Shown here one piece after another: positions 1 through 11,717 of a stretch of 64,000 nucleotides of DNA. The translations under genes and the position numbers were made by a program. Each line of letters opens with the position of its first letter. Position 1 is the first letter of the stretch. This DNA is from Helianthus annuus (Eukaryota; Streptophyta; Magnoliopsida; Asterales; Asteraceae): the NCBI RefSeq assembly GCF_002127325.2, contig NC_035435.2, positions 126,658,457-126,722,456 on the forward strand, written 5' to 3'. The notes below the pieces were generated by a model that saw only the letters and a list, made by a program, of their open reading frames with translations, had not been told where the DNA came from and did no database searches.

Positions 1-1643
1 TGTTTCGGGGATTGAAAAATGAAAACGCCAAGCAAATTATTGATAGATATTGTAACTTGGTTAGAAATATGACGAAACTTGGTGTTAAGAAAGATACTGA
101 TGAGTTAATTGAAAAACTTGCAGATGCGCTTCCATATGAAACATGGGGAACATTTTTGATGATGCTGAAGTCCAATAAAGCAGAATATAAAAAGATGAAA
201 CTAGGAGACTTCATAAAGCATTTGGAAGCTCAAGAGATGGAGCAGAGGAAGATCGCTAGGATGAAGAACTACGATGGAGAACAGGATATCAGACTGTACT
301 ACAAGCATGGTGTTACTGATTCAACAAAGTTTTCTCCTAAGATCGAAACTGCTTACAGTGTTAAAGATTCTTCTGAGAAGAAGGCATCTCAAGGATCAAG
401 CAACAGCACAAGATTTTCGTCTTTCGATCCTAACATCTCTGTAACAAAGAATGGTAGAAAACTTCAGTGTAACATTGTTTTAAGCCTTGAAAATGATCAA
501 GACTGCACTGAAGAGATTGCTAAAAATCAAATGTCTTTGTTAGGGATGATTTTAGAATCTTGTAGCTGTTTTGTTGCAGGAAAGATCGGAAATCCAATGC
601 TCACGAAAGAGGATTACGATCAAATTGATGCTGAGGAAATGGGATTGATGGATATAAAATGGTGTATGGCGAGTGTGATGAGACGTGCTGAAAAGTTTAA
701 ACAAATTACTGGCCGTGATGATTTTCGAGATGCAAATGTTTCAGCTTTGGGTTTTGATAAATCTAAGGTTACGTGTTTTCGTTGTCGGGAGAAAGGGCAT
801 TTCAAGCGGGAGTGCAAAAACCGTGAAGCTACCGGAGCCCAGAATCCTTTCGGAAACAACGACTATCACAAGAAGGCCATCTATCACCAAATCACACCAC
901 CAGCACAGCAGCAGGCACAAACAGCTAATGGGAGAGATGTGATGGATAATTCGAAAAGAGCATGTGTTGTTAGTCAGCGAAAATATGATAATTTTACCTG
1001 GGAAAAGTATCTTCCGAAAGACAGCAAAGTGTGTTTGGCTGAACAAGATGATGAGAAGTTGGCTGAAGGTTTTACCTGGGATGATTTTTGTCCAGATCAA
1101 AATCTTATGGCCAAAGAGATGTCCAAAAACACTTCTCATGCTTTCTTTGCTAATGCTTATGATTTGAAATGTGCAGAAAGGTGCAGAAAAGTCATGGAAG
1201 CTGCTGAAGAAAAACGAAGAAGGAACAGAGAAGAGGCAGAAGAGGAAAAGAGATTAAAGGAAGAAGCGAAAGCTGAGAAAAGAAGAAGAGCTGAGTTTTT
1301 ACAACCGAGCAGAAATGTCAAAGAAGTTCCAGAATATGAAGTGAAGATTGATGCAGAACGAATTGAAGTTTCTGAAAAGTGTTTAAACTGTGATTCGTTA
1401 ATCAAACAAAACAATGAGTTGTTGCACAACATTCACAAGTTGAAAGAATCGTATGATACAATGAACAGAGAGATTAACAAATATACTGATTCGAGTGGTG
1501 AACAAGCAGTGGCGATGAACACATTGAAAGTAGCATATCTTAGACAGCTTGATGATGCTAACTTTCATATCAAAAAGTGTGCTGATTTAGAGTTGGAGTT
1601 GGCAACACAGAAGATAGAGACTGAGAAAGTTAAAAAATTGTAA
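1..1643 (+). CDS. E1 gag, N-terminal and middle part (partial at window edge)
   Basis: The reading frame is open from the window edge, so the true start is upstream; comparison with E2 suggests roughly 200 residues are missing. The visible part begins inside the Copia-type (UBN2-like) gag domain. A CCHC zinc knuckle, CFRCREKGHFKREC, lies at about 774-815 and would bind element RNA. After it comes a long charged coiled-coil-like stretch rich in Glu, Lys and Arg (about 1190-1310), then more helical sequence. The frame ends at a TAA (1641-1643), and the same frame continues open to 3212. E2 has Gln at the matching place, so this is probably a nonsense mutation in one long gag. Confidence 0.8.
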   Translation, partial: FRGLKNENAKQIIDRYCNLVRNMTKLGVKKDTDELIEKLADALPYETWGTFLMMLKSNKAEYKKMKLGDFIKHLEAQEMEQRKIARMKNYDGEQDIRLYYKHGVTDSTKFSPKIETAYSVKDSSEKKASQGSSNSTRFSSFDPNISVTKNGRKLQCNIVLSLENDQDCTEEIAKNQMSLLGMILESCSCFVAGKIGNPMLTKEDYDQIDAEEMGLMDIKWCMASVMRRAEKFKQITGRDDFRDANVSALGFDKSKVTCFRCREKGHFKRECKNREATGAQNPFGNNDYHKKAIYHQITPPAQQQAQTANGRDVMDNSKRACVVSQRKYDNFTWEKYLPKDSKVCLAEQDDEKLAEGFTWDDFCPDQNLMAKEMSKNTSHAFFANAYDLKCAERCRKVMEAAEEKRRRNREEAEEEKRLKEEAKAEKRRRAEFLQPSRNVKEVPEYEVKIDAERIEVSEKCLNCDSLIKQNNELLHNIHKLKESYDTMNREINKYTDSSGEQAVAMNTLKVAYLRQLDDANFHIKKCADLELELATQKIETEKVKKL

Positions 1644-3212
1644 GACAGTTACTCATGTTCGTCTTTTGTTGTTGACAGGATTTATCCAGTGGTGGAGAAC
1701 TTGAAAACGTTTGAAGAAGTGAAGATGTCTGAAGAAGAGAAAATTGTGACTGAAGATGAAGAAAAAGTGAAAACTTCTGGTAAGAAACCGAGTGTATCCT
1801 ACAATAGATGTCCGCCCCCGGTCGAATATGGATTTATGCCTCGAAATCCGAATTCTGAAAGAGTCAATAAAGCAATCAATTTGCAATGGGAGTCTGGGCC
1901 GTCAGATAACTTGCCAGAAAATATTGATATCACGTATACGTCATCAGACACTGATCATGAGTCAAAGTTGATAAAAAGTGTGGTCGATCAGGTGTTAGAT
2001 AAAGATGACAGTGAGGAGTCAAATCCAGAGTCCAAACCCGAGTCAAAGTCTGGGTCAAATACGTCAAAGCCGACAAATAAAAAGGACAAACGGGTTTATG
2101 ATAAAGAGTTTTTACTTTCGAAATCTAATTTGAATGATGAACCATTCAAAGTTGCATATACTTTGAAAGGTTCTGACAAATTATATTCAGATGAAAGTTT
2201 TCCAATAAGAAGTATCAGACTTGAAATGATTCAAAAGGTTTTCAAAATAACAGAAATTAATATTTCTGAAATAAAAGATTTAAATCTTAATGGAAAACCT
2301 AAACAGTACACTTCAAGAGATCAACAGAGAATCAACAAGAAAATGGGTTACAATTGTGGTTATAGTTTCCAAAAGAAACCAAACCATAATCGTAATTACA
2401 AAAAGAAAGGTCTTGGTTTTGTTCCACAGAAAAACTATAAAAATGAAAAAGTTTATAAACCAAAAACAATGTTTGTTGCAGGAAAAACTACAGAAGCTGA
2501 AAAAGAAAAATCATTCAGGAATCAGACGAATCAAGAATTCCTTGCTAAGAAGCAAGAGGACATGAAGAAGAAGGAAGATCCGAAGAAGGTTGAAAAGAGA
2601 TCTTGTTTTCAGTGTAAAGCTGTGGGTCATGTTGCGAAAGATTGTCCAAAGACATTTCGACCAAAACAAGAAGTCTCAGGAAAAATGAAAGAAAAAATTG
2701 TTGAGAAAACTAAACTGTCAACCCGGAAGTTCACAGGTTTTGAGAATTCAACTTATGAAAAAGGAGAATGTTCAAAGAGTGCTTCCAAAAGAATAGACAA
2801 TCTCACAAATAAGAAATGGGTTGTAAAAGGTTTAGGTAAAAAGTCTGGTAATGATTCTGATTCCATAAAATCAGAGGAGCCAAATGTTGAGAAAGAGATT
2901 GTAAGAAAAGTTTCGAAAGTGGACGATGTGAATTTTCCGCCACTAAATGCTAAAAATTACAAATCTAAAATCGGAAAAGTTGAAATTTCAAATCAATTTT
3001 ATTCTGACAAGAAGAAAATTGATGTTGAAAAAACTTTTAACGGAAATGTAAAACGCATCTTTGGAAAAATGGTCAGTGGTAAGGCCCAAAGCATTAAGGA
3101 TTTTTATGCTTCCAAAGGATGGGTTTACAAGTCGGTTGAAAGGAACGATGAAAACGATGAGATTACACCCAAGGAAGGTCAGGCTTGGGTGGATATATTT
3201 TTTCAAGAATAA
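1644..3212 (+). CDS. E1 gag, C-terminal part with second zinc knuckle
   Basis: It lies in the same frame as the preceding gag segment, separated by one TAA. The protein is basic and Lys/Ser rich. A second CCHC knuckle, CFQCKAVGHVAKDC, lies at about 2604-2645. The end has the pattern W-V-D-I-F-F; the E2 protein ends at the same place with W-A-K-L-F, so this looks like a real C terminus and not a cut. In autonomous Copia elements protease and integrase would follow, but here the frame stops and only non-coding sequence follows. The role is inferred to be particle formation and RNA binding, with enzymes supplied by another element. Confidence 0.75.
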   Translation, partial: DSYSCSSFVVDRIYPVVENLKTFEEVKMSEEEKIVTEDEEKVKTSGKKPSVSYNRCPPPVEYGFMPRNPNSERVNKAINLQWESGPSDNLPENIDITYTSSDTDHESKLIKSVVDQVLDKDDSEESNPESKPESKSGSNTSKPTNKKDKRVYDKEFLLSKSNLNDEPFKVAYTLKGSDKLYSDESFPIRSIRLEMIQKVFKITEINISEIKDLNLNGKPKQYTSRDQQRINKKMGYNCGYSFQKKPNHNRNYKKKGLGFVPQKNYKNEKVYKPKTMFVAGKTTEAEKEKSFRNQTNQEFLAKKQEDMKKKEDPKKVEKRSCFQCKAVGHVAKDCPKTFRPKQEVSGKMKEKIVEKTKLSTRKFTGFENSTYEKGECSKSASKRIDNLTNKKWVVKGLGKKSGNDSDSIKSEEPNVEKEIVRKVSKVDDVNFPPLNAKNYKSKIGKVEISNQFYSDKKKIDVEKTFNGNVKRIFGKMVSGKAQSIKDFYASKGWVYKSVERNDENDEITPKEGQAWVDIFFQE

Positions 3213-5263
3213 AATCCTGACTTGCCGGAGATCCCAAGATGGTATTGTGGATCTTGAATCGGCATCTTTCTAAATCTGTTTGTGAGGTTTTTTTTGCAGG
3301 ACTTGCCGGAACTCCCAGGTTTGTAAGCGAGGAGTAGGAATCGGCACCTTGAGAATTCAACCAAAAGATGGTAATTGGTTGAAAAACAGGTTTGATAAGC
3401 TTAATTGTTAAATCTTCAAGTGGTTGTATGTTTGTGGTTGTTATAAATGGTTCAGAATGAGAACTAGTTAATCGTACAAGTGGTTAAATCAAGGTCATTA
3501 AAATAGAACTTGATTTAATTATCATTCATGAAATTGGTAAACAATGTGATGATTTTGCCCCATTTTTACAAAAGGTAAAAGCAACTAAACTTATTTTCCG
3601 GAAAAACCATTCTGATTAAAACAAACTTAAGTGTTTTGAAATCATTATGGGAAAATAGTTTGTTGTGAGGGGGAGTTCTGATTGTTTAAGCCAAACGGAT
3701 AGAGAATTGAATTGTTTCTATATCAGTTGTCATGTTCTGTACAGTTTGTTTTAAATTTTCTTTAGATGTATTTGTATTTTAGGGGGAGTAAGAATTTTTA
3801 GAAAATCCAAAAACATCGGAAAATTTGAAAAAGACAAGAACATGATAAAATTGAAAAATGAGTTTTTGTTGCATAAAAGAGGAAATGATAGTACATCAGT
3901 GGACTATCACAGCACGCTAAAGAATTGTAAAGCCAAAATGTGATAAACAATCTTACTGCGGATGTGTCAGTAGATTTTTGCACATTTAGTAAATTGAAAC
4001 GAGATATAAACCTAAATTCGAACTTGCTTAATTCGTGGGTAACTATTCTTGAATATATGGGTAACCCCCGAAATCTTGTTTGAAAGGTCCCGTATTCTGA
4101 GATACTAGGTCTTTATGCTCAGTGATATCTGGGGTATTATTCCGGGACTTCTGCTGTATGGAAATACTGACCTAGTCCCCGAATAATACTTTCTGCTAAA
4201 AGCTTTGAAACAAGCTTGCCCTCAGCAATCTGATTAAACAATAAAATTGATAGTCATTGCTGTTGTAAAAAAGATCCTCTAAAGGGGACCCACCAAAAGT
4301 CGAGCCGTCATCTCTCTGCTGAACGGAAGTTCTGACCTGAGCTCTCACGGTTTCGCATCTACCCCTTTATAGATATCATCTGTGGTATACTCACCTGTAA
4401 GACTGCATATTTGGGATCTGGATACAGGAGTATATTCAAGTGGAGTGATACACAATTAAGTTTAAGTCTCTAAAACATTAATATCGTATCTCGAATCAAT
4501 TGAAGTTTGTGTGAAAATTTAAGTGGACAAACATATTGACAATCTAGGTAAATTGTTTAGAACATAACATGTAATCAAGCTTAACGGTGTTAGTGATATG
4601 TTTCATAACTGATATGATCCTCTTGCACAAACTCACAAAAATATTGTCTGTAAATATTTCATTTCTGCATTTACTTTCTTTCAGAAAATCCAAAAAGATT
4701 TTTGGTGTGTTTTAGCATAAAATTTTGAAAAGTCAAAAAGATTTTCGACAACTGGTGTTGAGTTGCTGATTTTCGAAATTCAAAGTGCTAAACTTAAAGA
4801 ACTGGTTTGGGGAGTGTTTGTGTGTATATGGTAAAGTTGTTTTGATAAGAACCAGTAATAAATTCTTGAATGCAAAATCATTACTGTTTTGGTTCAACAT
4901 AGTTTCTAACTTGTCGAAAATTTTAATCTTTGTAGAAACTTATGGTTTGGTAGAGATTGTGCAGGACTTGAGCCAGATATTGATCCTGAGAGAGAATGGA
5001 GCCAGGTATCGATCTGGAACCTGATGGGAGCCTGTTAACGATCTTAGAACCAGTGAAAGTTTGAATTCCAGACTACGATCCCAGCTGTTTGAGAGGGAGA
5101 GTCTGAAGACACCGTGTCAACATTCAAGAGAGAAGAGTTTGTTGATGATGAAGATAGAGAACGAGGATTCTTGAAGCGACAGATATTTCAGAGGCAGATT
5201 GTCGACTGATGAAGATTGTAGATAGACATGTGCGAAGACTCTATGAAGTCTCCGTCAACATCC
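3213..5263 (+). other. E1 3' non-coding region
   Basis: There are about 2 kb with no convincing gene. The stretch is conserved with E2 (21785-23822) and E3 (62513-64000). It holds three AGGGGGAGT polypurine-type motifs in all (3668-3676, 3781-3789, and 5265-5273 at the LTR), a structured block at about 4080-4440, and T/A-rich stretches. The 79-codon open stretch at 4785-5024 has no match in the other copies and I do not call it a gene. Confidence 0.7.
4104..4189 (+). other. Conserved stem-loop in E1 3' region
   Basis: Two arms, GTATTATTCCGGGAC (4134-4148) and GTCCCCGAATAATAC (4175-4189), pair over 15 positions with one mismatch around a 26-nt loop. An 8-bp inverted repeat, ACTAGGTC (4104-4111) with GACCTAGT (4169-4176), overlaps it and could form an alternative stem. 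E2 and E3 keep both. One base pair changes on both arms in E3, which supports selection on an RNA structure. The function is unknown; packaging or dimerisation is a guess. Confidence 0.6.
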
Positions 5264-5274
5264 GAGGGGGAGTC
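5264..5274 (+). promoter_or_regulatory. E1 polypurine tract
   Basis: The purine run GAGGGGGAG sits directly before the TGTTGG start of the 3' LTR, where plus-strand DNA priming occurs in LTR retrotransposons. E2 and E3 have the complementary gactccccct in the matching place. Confidence 0.85.
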
Positions 5275-5753
5275 TGTTGGTGCACTTACTTCTGCTGACT
5301 ACGTCTTCCATTGAGTCTTGAAGTTGAACAGATCGGAAATGGCACGGAAACCTAGAAATAGTAATTTGTATAGGTTCGCTTATGTATACATGTTCTAGGT
5401 TCGCTTATGTGTCATATTTTAGGATAGGTTCACTCATTAGGCAATGTTTGGATCGCTTATGTGGTTTCAAGCAGGATCGCTTATATGGACAAGGCCATAT
5501 TAGCGAACCCAACTATACTATATATAGTGGGTGTGTTATGAGCGATCGATAGGAGTCAAAAACACATAGTTGAAGGTGTTTGTTCCGGTATGCTGCCGAA
5601 GTGCTGTCAAATCTTGTAATCGCGTTCGATATCAATAATACAGCAAGTTTAAAGTGAACATAGCTTCAATAGCACCGAATTATTAGTTTCCGCCTCTTAA
5701 TTCGGATACGAACTTCTCTGAACGACTCAAACAGGGCCGAGAACGATCCTACA
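5275..5753 (+). repeat. E1 3' LTR (479 bp)
   Basis: It starts TGTTGGTGCA and ends GATCCTACA, matching the ends of the E2 and E3 LTRs. The U3 part repeats a short unit close to GTTCGCTTATGTG at least five times (about 5380-5515). A TATA box (TATATATA, 5519-5526) follows. The 3' flank is the G LTR. Confidence 0.9.
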
Positions 5754-6978
5754 CCAAGCTTCCACCTAGCTTGTTAAGCGTCAAACTATCATTGAAATTT
5801 GTAAGATGGTTAGATTAGTCATAATCATTTACGACTATTCCATCCTATGATTTTTATGTCGAATTATCATTCAATCATATCATTGGTCAGGTTGACTTTT
5901 TAAAGTCAATTGCCTATTAACATAAATAATTACATGAAGTAGCTCAACTACTCGTTTAATTACTTGGTCAATTATCCGGTAAGCATCATTCTCATGCTAC
6001 CGTTTTAATCATTCACTAACCATGTTTTTTGTAATTATAATTCATCGAATTAACACAACTTTAATCCTTTTAACACATGATGATATCAAACATCATTCTA
6101 ACATATCATCATTTTCGTTTTATCATACAAAACCCGTTTCATAGTAAGTATGATCATAAACTCAAACACACAATTTGTTTAAGCACTTCCTTATTACTAT
6201 CATATATGATGATTCTAATCATAATTATATCATCAAATTCATCATATGATTAATACCCACTTATCCTAGTGTGGTAATTCACCAAATCATTCAATTCATA
6301 GCATCATATGTAAAAGTTTCACTTAGGGTTTTGTTCCTAAGCAAGTATACATCACTAATTCAATCATAGCTTCAATAATTCATTCATAATTCGCGATTAT
6401 GATGATTATTCAATTTTCACAACTTCACAAATCATCAAAATTTGACATACCTTATGATCCCCTAGCTTAGGTGATCATTAATTCACATTCAATTGTGAAA
6501 TTAAGCTTTGTTTAAGCCTTCAATTGTATGATTTTGTTGAAAGTTAGGGTTTTGAACTCCTGGGTAGTTCTTGAGGTTGAACAGAACACACCTTTTGTGT
6601 GTGTTTTGTTTTGAACTTTCTTTTATTAATTAAACTTTCAAGTTTATCCAAGTTTGGCCCCTTTTGTTTGGTTAGTTTATTAAGTAGGCCACAACCCACT
6701 TAATTTCTAACAATGTTCCCACTTATTAACTAGGTTAAACATTCCTAGTTAATTTAGTGAGTTCGGGGAATTTACGACTCAGTTTATTTTAAGTCCCGTT
6801 AACCCGGGCCTTTTATAAACTTTATTTCTTCAAAAGCTTTCGTTTAACTTTTATTTAATATTAGGTTTAGTTAAATAAATTCTAATATTTTTCGGGTTAA
6901 TTTTACCACTAAAGGTACTTTACCCGTCTTTTAGTATTAACGTGGTTTGATTACTAAACTCGTTTTCGGGGTGTTACA
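5754..6978 (-). repeat. G 3' LTR, part
   Basis: On the minus strand it starts TGTAACACCCCG at 6978. It is cut at 5754 by E1. It matches 20719-21375 plus 28881-28947 in the 5' LTR and preserves the empty sites of E2 (ttatt, 6406-6410) and H (taggt, 6468-6472). Confidence 0.85.
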
Positions 6979-9900
6979 AGTCTACCCCCTTAAAGAGGTT
7001 TCGTCCTCGAAACCTTTTCTTACATAATTCATTGAGTTTAAACTAAATGCATTTGATCTCGATAATCAATTGAGCATTTCTCATATTTTAACCAATTGTT
7101 AGCCTTACCATAAAATATGGTAATATCTTTTTGGTTACTAAGCATATATGTATTTCATGCGAAATAATGCAACTTGAAATAACATAATCTAGTTATTTCC
7201 ACCCGTTCAGTTAACTTAGCGAAATCCATCGCTGTTTGACTATCGAATTCTTCCTGAATCCGTTAATTTAATCCATTTGGATATTTTAGTGAAATCTTTC
7301 ACATTTTGACAAACAAACTCTTTTGTGTTTGAACTTTTAGCCTTATGATCCCTCAACATAGGTGACCAATATTTTTTGTTTGTAAGGCCTCGTGGGCCAT
7401 CACTTTTATATCTTGTATCTATATACCTTTGTTGTTTACTTGACCGAGTCGCCAATTTGGCCACTTGATCATGTAAATCTATTGATTTTGTTTATTCCAC
7501 GCTAATCTTATAGTAAACAGCGTATTAAACAAATTCTTTAAATTTGAATTTCGACCTTAACCGGTCTCACTGACTAGACTTATTAGTCCAGTTACTTTAT
7601 ACCCATTGCTCGACTACAATGTGATTATACTTCACATTACTTTTCTTGACCGTGATCGTGTCACGTCATGTTTAGGTTTATTTCAACCTTTTATTATCGA
7701 AAATATTTCTTTTCGAATATATCGTCTTGCACCTATCACTGTCAAGACCTGTATCTTTAATATTTACTATTTAAATTCCTATCAGAATTCATATTTGTAA
7801 AAACATTTTTTCTTATTAAAACTGAAGTTTCAATTTAACATCTTCTCTTTAACTTTTGTCAATTATCCATACCAGGATATTGACAGTTAAGAATTTATTC
7901 TTTTAGAGCCTTTGTTTATGTACGGGGATTCTCAACTGGTTCCTTCGCTTTGTCTAATTAACCCGTAGGTTTTATCACTTAGCCTCATGGGCTATTTCAT
8001 TAGACTTTCACCTCTTTAAGGCGAGGTCCTTATAATCTATTTCTTTCTAGTCATGACCAGTGGGTCATTTTAGTCCCGTAGACCTTTACACTATTTATAA
8101 CCCGAAGGTTATGATGATCCTGTAGATCATTCATTTTATTTTGGACATCATTTGTTTTCACATTTGAAGTCCGTTTACCTTGACTGTAGTCAGTATCTAC
8201 AATCGTTTTCTTTCAAGATAATTCTTCCGACTCTATGACTTCTTACATCATTTCTGCGTCGGTTTGTCTTATGTTCACCGTTGTCCGATTTACATATATT
8301 CGTATTTGATTATGTCCCATTACCGGGCTCATTATTCTTTTGCATTTAACGGTACCATTATCCGGCTAGCGCTTATTTATGCCATCCGGCATTATATTGT
8401 ATTCAACCTGTTTGACTTGTTAATGTGAAATCCATAACTTATAAACAATCAAACTTTATTCTTTATTCAACCCGTTCAACCTCAAAATAGTTGAACATAT
8501 TATTCAAAATTTCTATTTATGAAATTTTATAATCCATAGTCATAACTCATAATCCAAGTCCTTTGACTTTCAATCCGCGTTCCCGTCTCTCGGTTTACGC
8601 ATGTGTTTTATTTCCTACCCATCAACCGGGTGATTTACCGAATTCATTATTAATGCAACAATTTAGGCATGCATTAAGACTTCGTTTTGACTTGTTTGGT
8701 TTTCTTAGTGAAATCCATCGCTTTAGTCAACCAAACCTTTATTCTTTATGTGACCATGCTTGATGGTCCTATAAATTCTGAATGACGATTATCATCATCA
8801 TCATCATCCTTTCTTTACTACGACCCAAGTCAATGACTTTGATCGTCTTTTGTATGGGCAATACCTTTGTTTCTATGACCTCGCGGGTCATTTATTCTTT
8901 GGTTTTACATGCCCCTTTTTGTCAACCATGGCTCTTTCGTCCATTATGACTTATTTCACTTTTCACTTGGGGTCATGTTTTTCTATGCGTGCCATACATC
9001 GTTTTTATGGTTCCCTCGAAAACCATTTATACGGGTATGCCCATAAGATTTCTTGACCCCAAGGTTCTTTTAACTTTTTCATTCGTCTCGACCTTACCAC
9101 ATCAGACATAACTGTGCTCATTATAAGAAGCTCATGGTATCATGTGTTCACTACTTACTTGGCCAGAGTAAGCGATCAACACATGGTACACATAACCTTA
9201 TTATAATTACCACATCACGCCCCATGTAAGAAATCTCTCGATTTATTTCAATTGGTAAAACTTTATTTAATTGCCAATTAACAATTACCGGTTTTACCCG
9301 TTTTATCTTTGAACATTTAAAATGTACCTTTTTATAACCATTTATACAATCACATTCGTCGATGTGATCATTATTTTTCTCAATTGAATCTTTATTGAGA
9401 ATACTTACTTGGATGATTACTTTCATCCAAGTTTATATTTAAACTAAATTCAGTTATTATCTTATTATCCACAACTGTGAATAATACGTATGTCTACTGA
9501 ATTTCTCTTGGAAACGTCATCCTGGATAGGTAACCTATCCAGGTTTTACAAGTTTTATATTCTATATGCAACTGTCCTTCACTATGTGTTTGTTGCATAT
9601 TTCTGTTTATGCTATAAGTTTAAGACGTGTACCTTGTAGATACTTGCCCTGATAAACTTTCCTTTTCGATCTCTCATCCGAGATCATTTCTTCATCATAT
9701 CGATAGATACTTAAACTCTCGTCATCTTCAGATGCGAGGATCCTTTAATTTAAAATGTCTACAAATGTTAGTAACATTGACATTAACAAGCACCCGTATT
9801 ATAATACAAGGCTTTCTACGACACGTGTTAACACACGTAATCCGTTTAACTATATCGGTCTTTTATCACTTTATTTGGGATAACGTGTTTTACACAATAA

Positions 9901-10024
9901 CCCTATGTGTTGTTTTCAACACTTTACATGCTAGACCGTTAATGTACATAATAACTTACCAGATTTTGTGATCAAGTCTCGAAGCGAAGACTTTACTCTT
10001 TAACCTTGAGCTCTGATACCAACT
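6979..10024 (-). other. G interior, non-coding, with PPT and primer-binding site
   Basis: A polypurine tract (complement of agtctacccccttaaag, 6979-6995) borders the 3' LTR. The complement of TGGTATCAGAGC, matching the 3' end of plant initiator tRNA-Met, lies at 10010-10021 next to the 5' LTR. Between them I see no gag or pol motif on either strand. The open stretches of 60-115 codons here lack conserved domains and are not called. Confidence 0.7.
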
Positions 10025-11717
10025 TGTAAGACCCTTAGTCCATTTGTACGATTTACATATAAATATCGACTATGATAGTGTAATACTGATTTGTCATACA
10101 CTTGGAAATACGAGTTTGTTAAATACATTCTAAGGAATAAAACAATTTAACATTTTATATTAATATCGTTGTTTAAAACGTGACAACGAAACATATCGCG
10201 GAAGCTTTAATCTTGACCGTGTTCGGTTCCTTCTTGAGCTTGATCGTTGTCCGGCATTCCAAATAAGTCACCTGTAACCAACATCATTAAAATGTTAGTT
10301 ATTAGAGTGTAAAATGTGATTATATGAGTTCTTATGACCCAACCAATACACATCAACATTTTTCTCAGCATTACAAGCCGTCACGTGCCGCGACGACATT
10401 CGTGTTATCTGTCGCGTGGCGCAACTGTTGTCGCGGGCCGCGATACCAACAAGTGGTATCCGTCGCATGCTGCGAGGAGCCAATTTCGACAGAAAGGTTG
10501 TTTTCAAACCTGCACATTTCCAGCCAGGTTAGTTTTTATGAAAACATACATAACTTTCTCGTTTTTGATCCAATTTACGTCACGTTTCTTCCTACGTGAT
10601 CATAATTCAATTCTCCATCACATGGAGTTAAAATCCGACATCCAGATTAATAAAATTTGAGACTTTTAAGCCTTCGGCTTAATATATATTTACTAAGTTT
10701 TGACCCGTTCATGTATTTATCAAACAAGCATGTGTGTTTGATCCCAATTTCTCATGAACCTAACAATTTCAATGTTGTCTATCATACTAAGTTCAAATCA
10801 CGGGTTTATATACATTCTTAAACCCGTTTTTACTTAGATGCTTATTTTGACCCGTTAAGGGTAATTAAGCACTTTTCCGCATAATTCACGCTCATTTACT
10901 TCTAGCATCTTATTTCCACATTATTTATCAAATGATCTTCCACTACAACTATATTTGTTGGCAGATTTAATGTGGAAATTTATAAATTCCGAGTTTTACC
11001 CCTCGGATCATTATTTTACGGCAAAGACTCCTATAGAGTCATTTGACCAAAGATTTACATCTTTCGCTTTTTACACTTATTCTAAGTATTTATTTAATCA
11101 TAAAACTCATTTCCAAACAATCTTTAAAGGTCGTTTGCTCAATTTAGCTTACAAGGGCGTTTTGGTCAATTTTAGTCCTTATTTTACAACAAAGGACTTT
11201 TAAGTACTTGTTTGACCAAAAATCCGACTTTTCACTATAATCTTGTTTAGAAACCACTACGTTTCTAAAAACACTATGATTATAATTTAAATTATTCGGT
11301 TTATCTAAAAGATGACCAAATGTTCATTTTGACCTTGTCTAACTCTTATAGAACCTCAAGTTCTAAATGATGAGTTGAACCATTATACATACCTGATTCG
11401 GATCAATATATTGACCCGTTTTAATGCTTTTCTTAATAATCACTAAGTAATATCGATGCAAATATCCATTCGATGTTTATTCCTGTAATCATACATTCGA
11501 CCAAGTTATTAGTCGATATCGTCAAAGGGTGATATTTTCACCTCTTGACCCGTTTAGTCTAAATGACCGTGTATCTTTGCGAGATGATAATTATTACAAT
11601 CTTATCTACATGACTCACTCCGGTTTACACCGTACGGTCATTTTCCCCTTATAAATCATTTATTGACTCTTTTTACCCATTATAACTTACGCTATAAAGT
11701 GTCTTTCACAAACTTAC
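10025..11717 (-). repeat. G 5' LTR, first part
   Basis: It begins TGTAAGACCC next to the primer-binding site. It contains four GC-rich boxes at 10380, 10411, 10430 and 10462 of the form GTCGCGNNNCGCGA, spaced 31, 19 and 32 bp. F interrupts it at 11718, and it resumes at 20386. Confidence 0.75.

Larger units (their letters stand above)
1..5753 (+). mobile_element. E1: gag-only Copia-like LTR retrotransposon, 5' part outside window
   Basis: Gag coding sequence is followed by about 2 kb of non-coding sequence, a polypurine tract and a 3' LTR. The 5' LTR and the start of gag lie before the window. No protease, integrase or reverse transcriptase motif is present between gag and the LTR. The same architecture appears in E2 (21381-28880, reverse) and, as far as visible, in E3 (62083 onward), so the lack of pol looks ancestral rather than a private deletion. 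The element sits in the 3' LTR of G. The uninterrupted target is visible in the other G LTR at 20719-20723 (ccaag), which matches the five bases after E1 (5754-5758). Confidence 0.85.

Noticed and set aside
5200..5240. Hammerhead ribozyme near ctgatgaag, as in plant retrozymes
   Set aside because: No matching GAAA segment and stems could be found, and the LTR and element sizes do not fit retrozymes.
6979..10024. Host gene in the G interior
   Set aside because: No frame over 115 codons, no recognisable domain, and the stretch is bounded by PPT and PBS of G.
10005..10030. tRNA gene fragments at GCTCTGATACCA motifs (also 18140 and 28463)
   Set aside because: Only 12 nt match the tRNA 3' end and each is placed exactly next to an LTR, so they are primer-binding sites.
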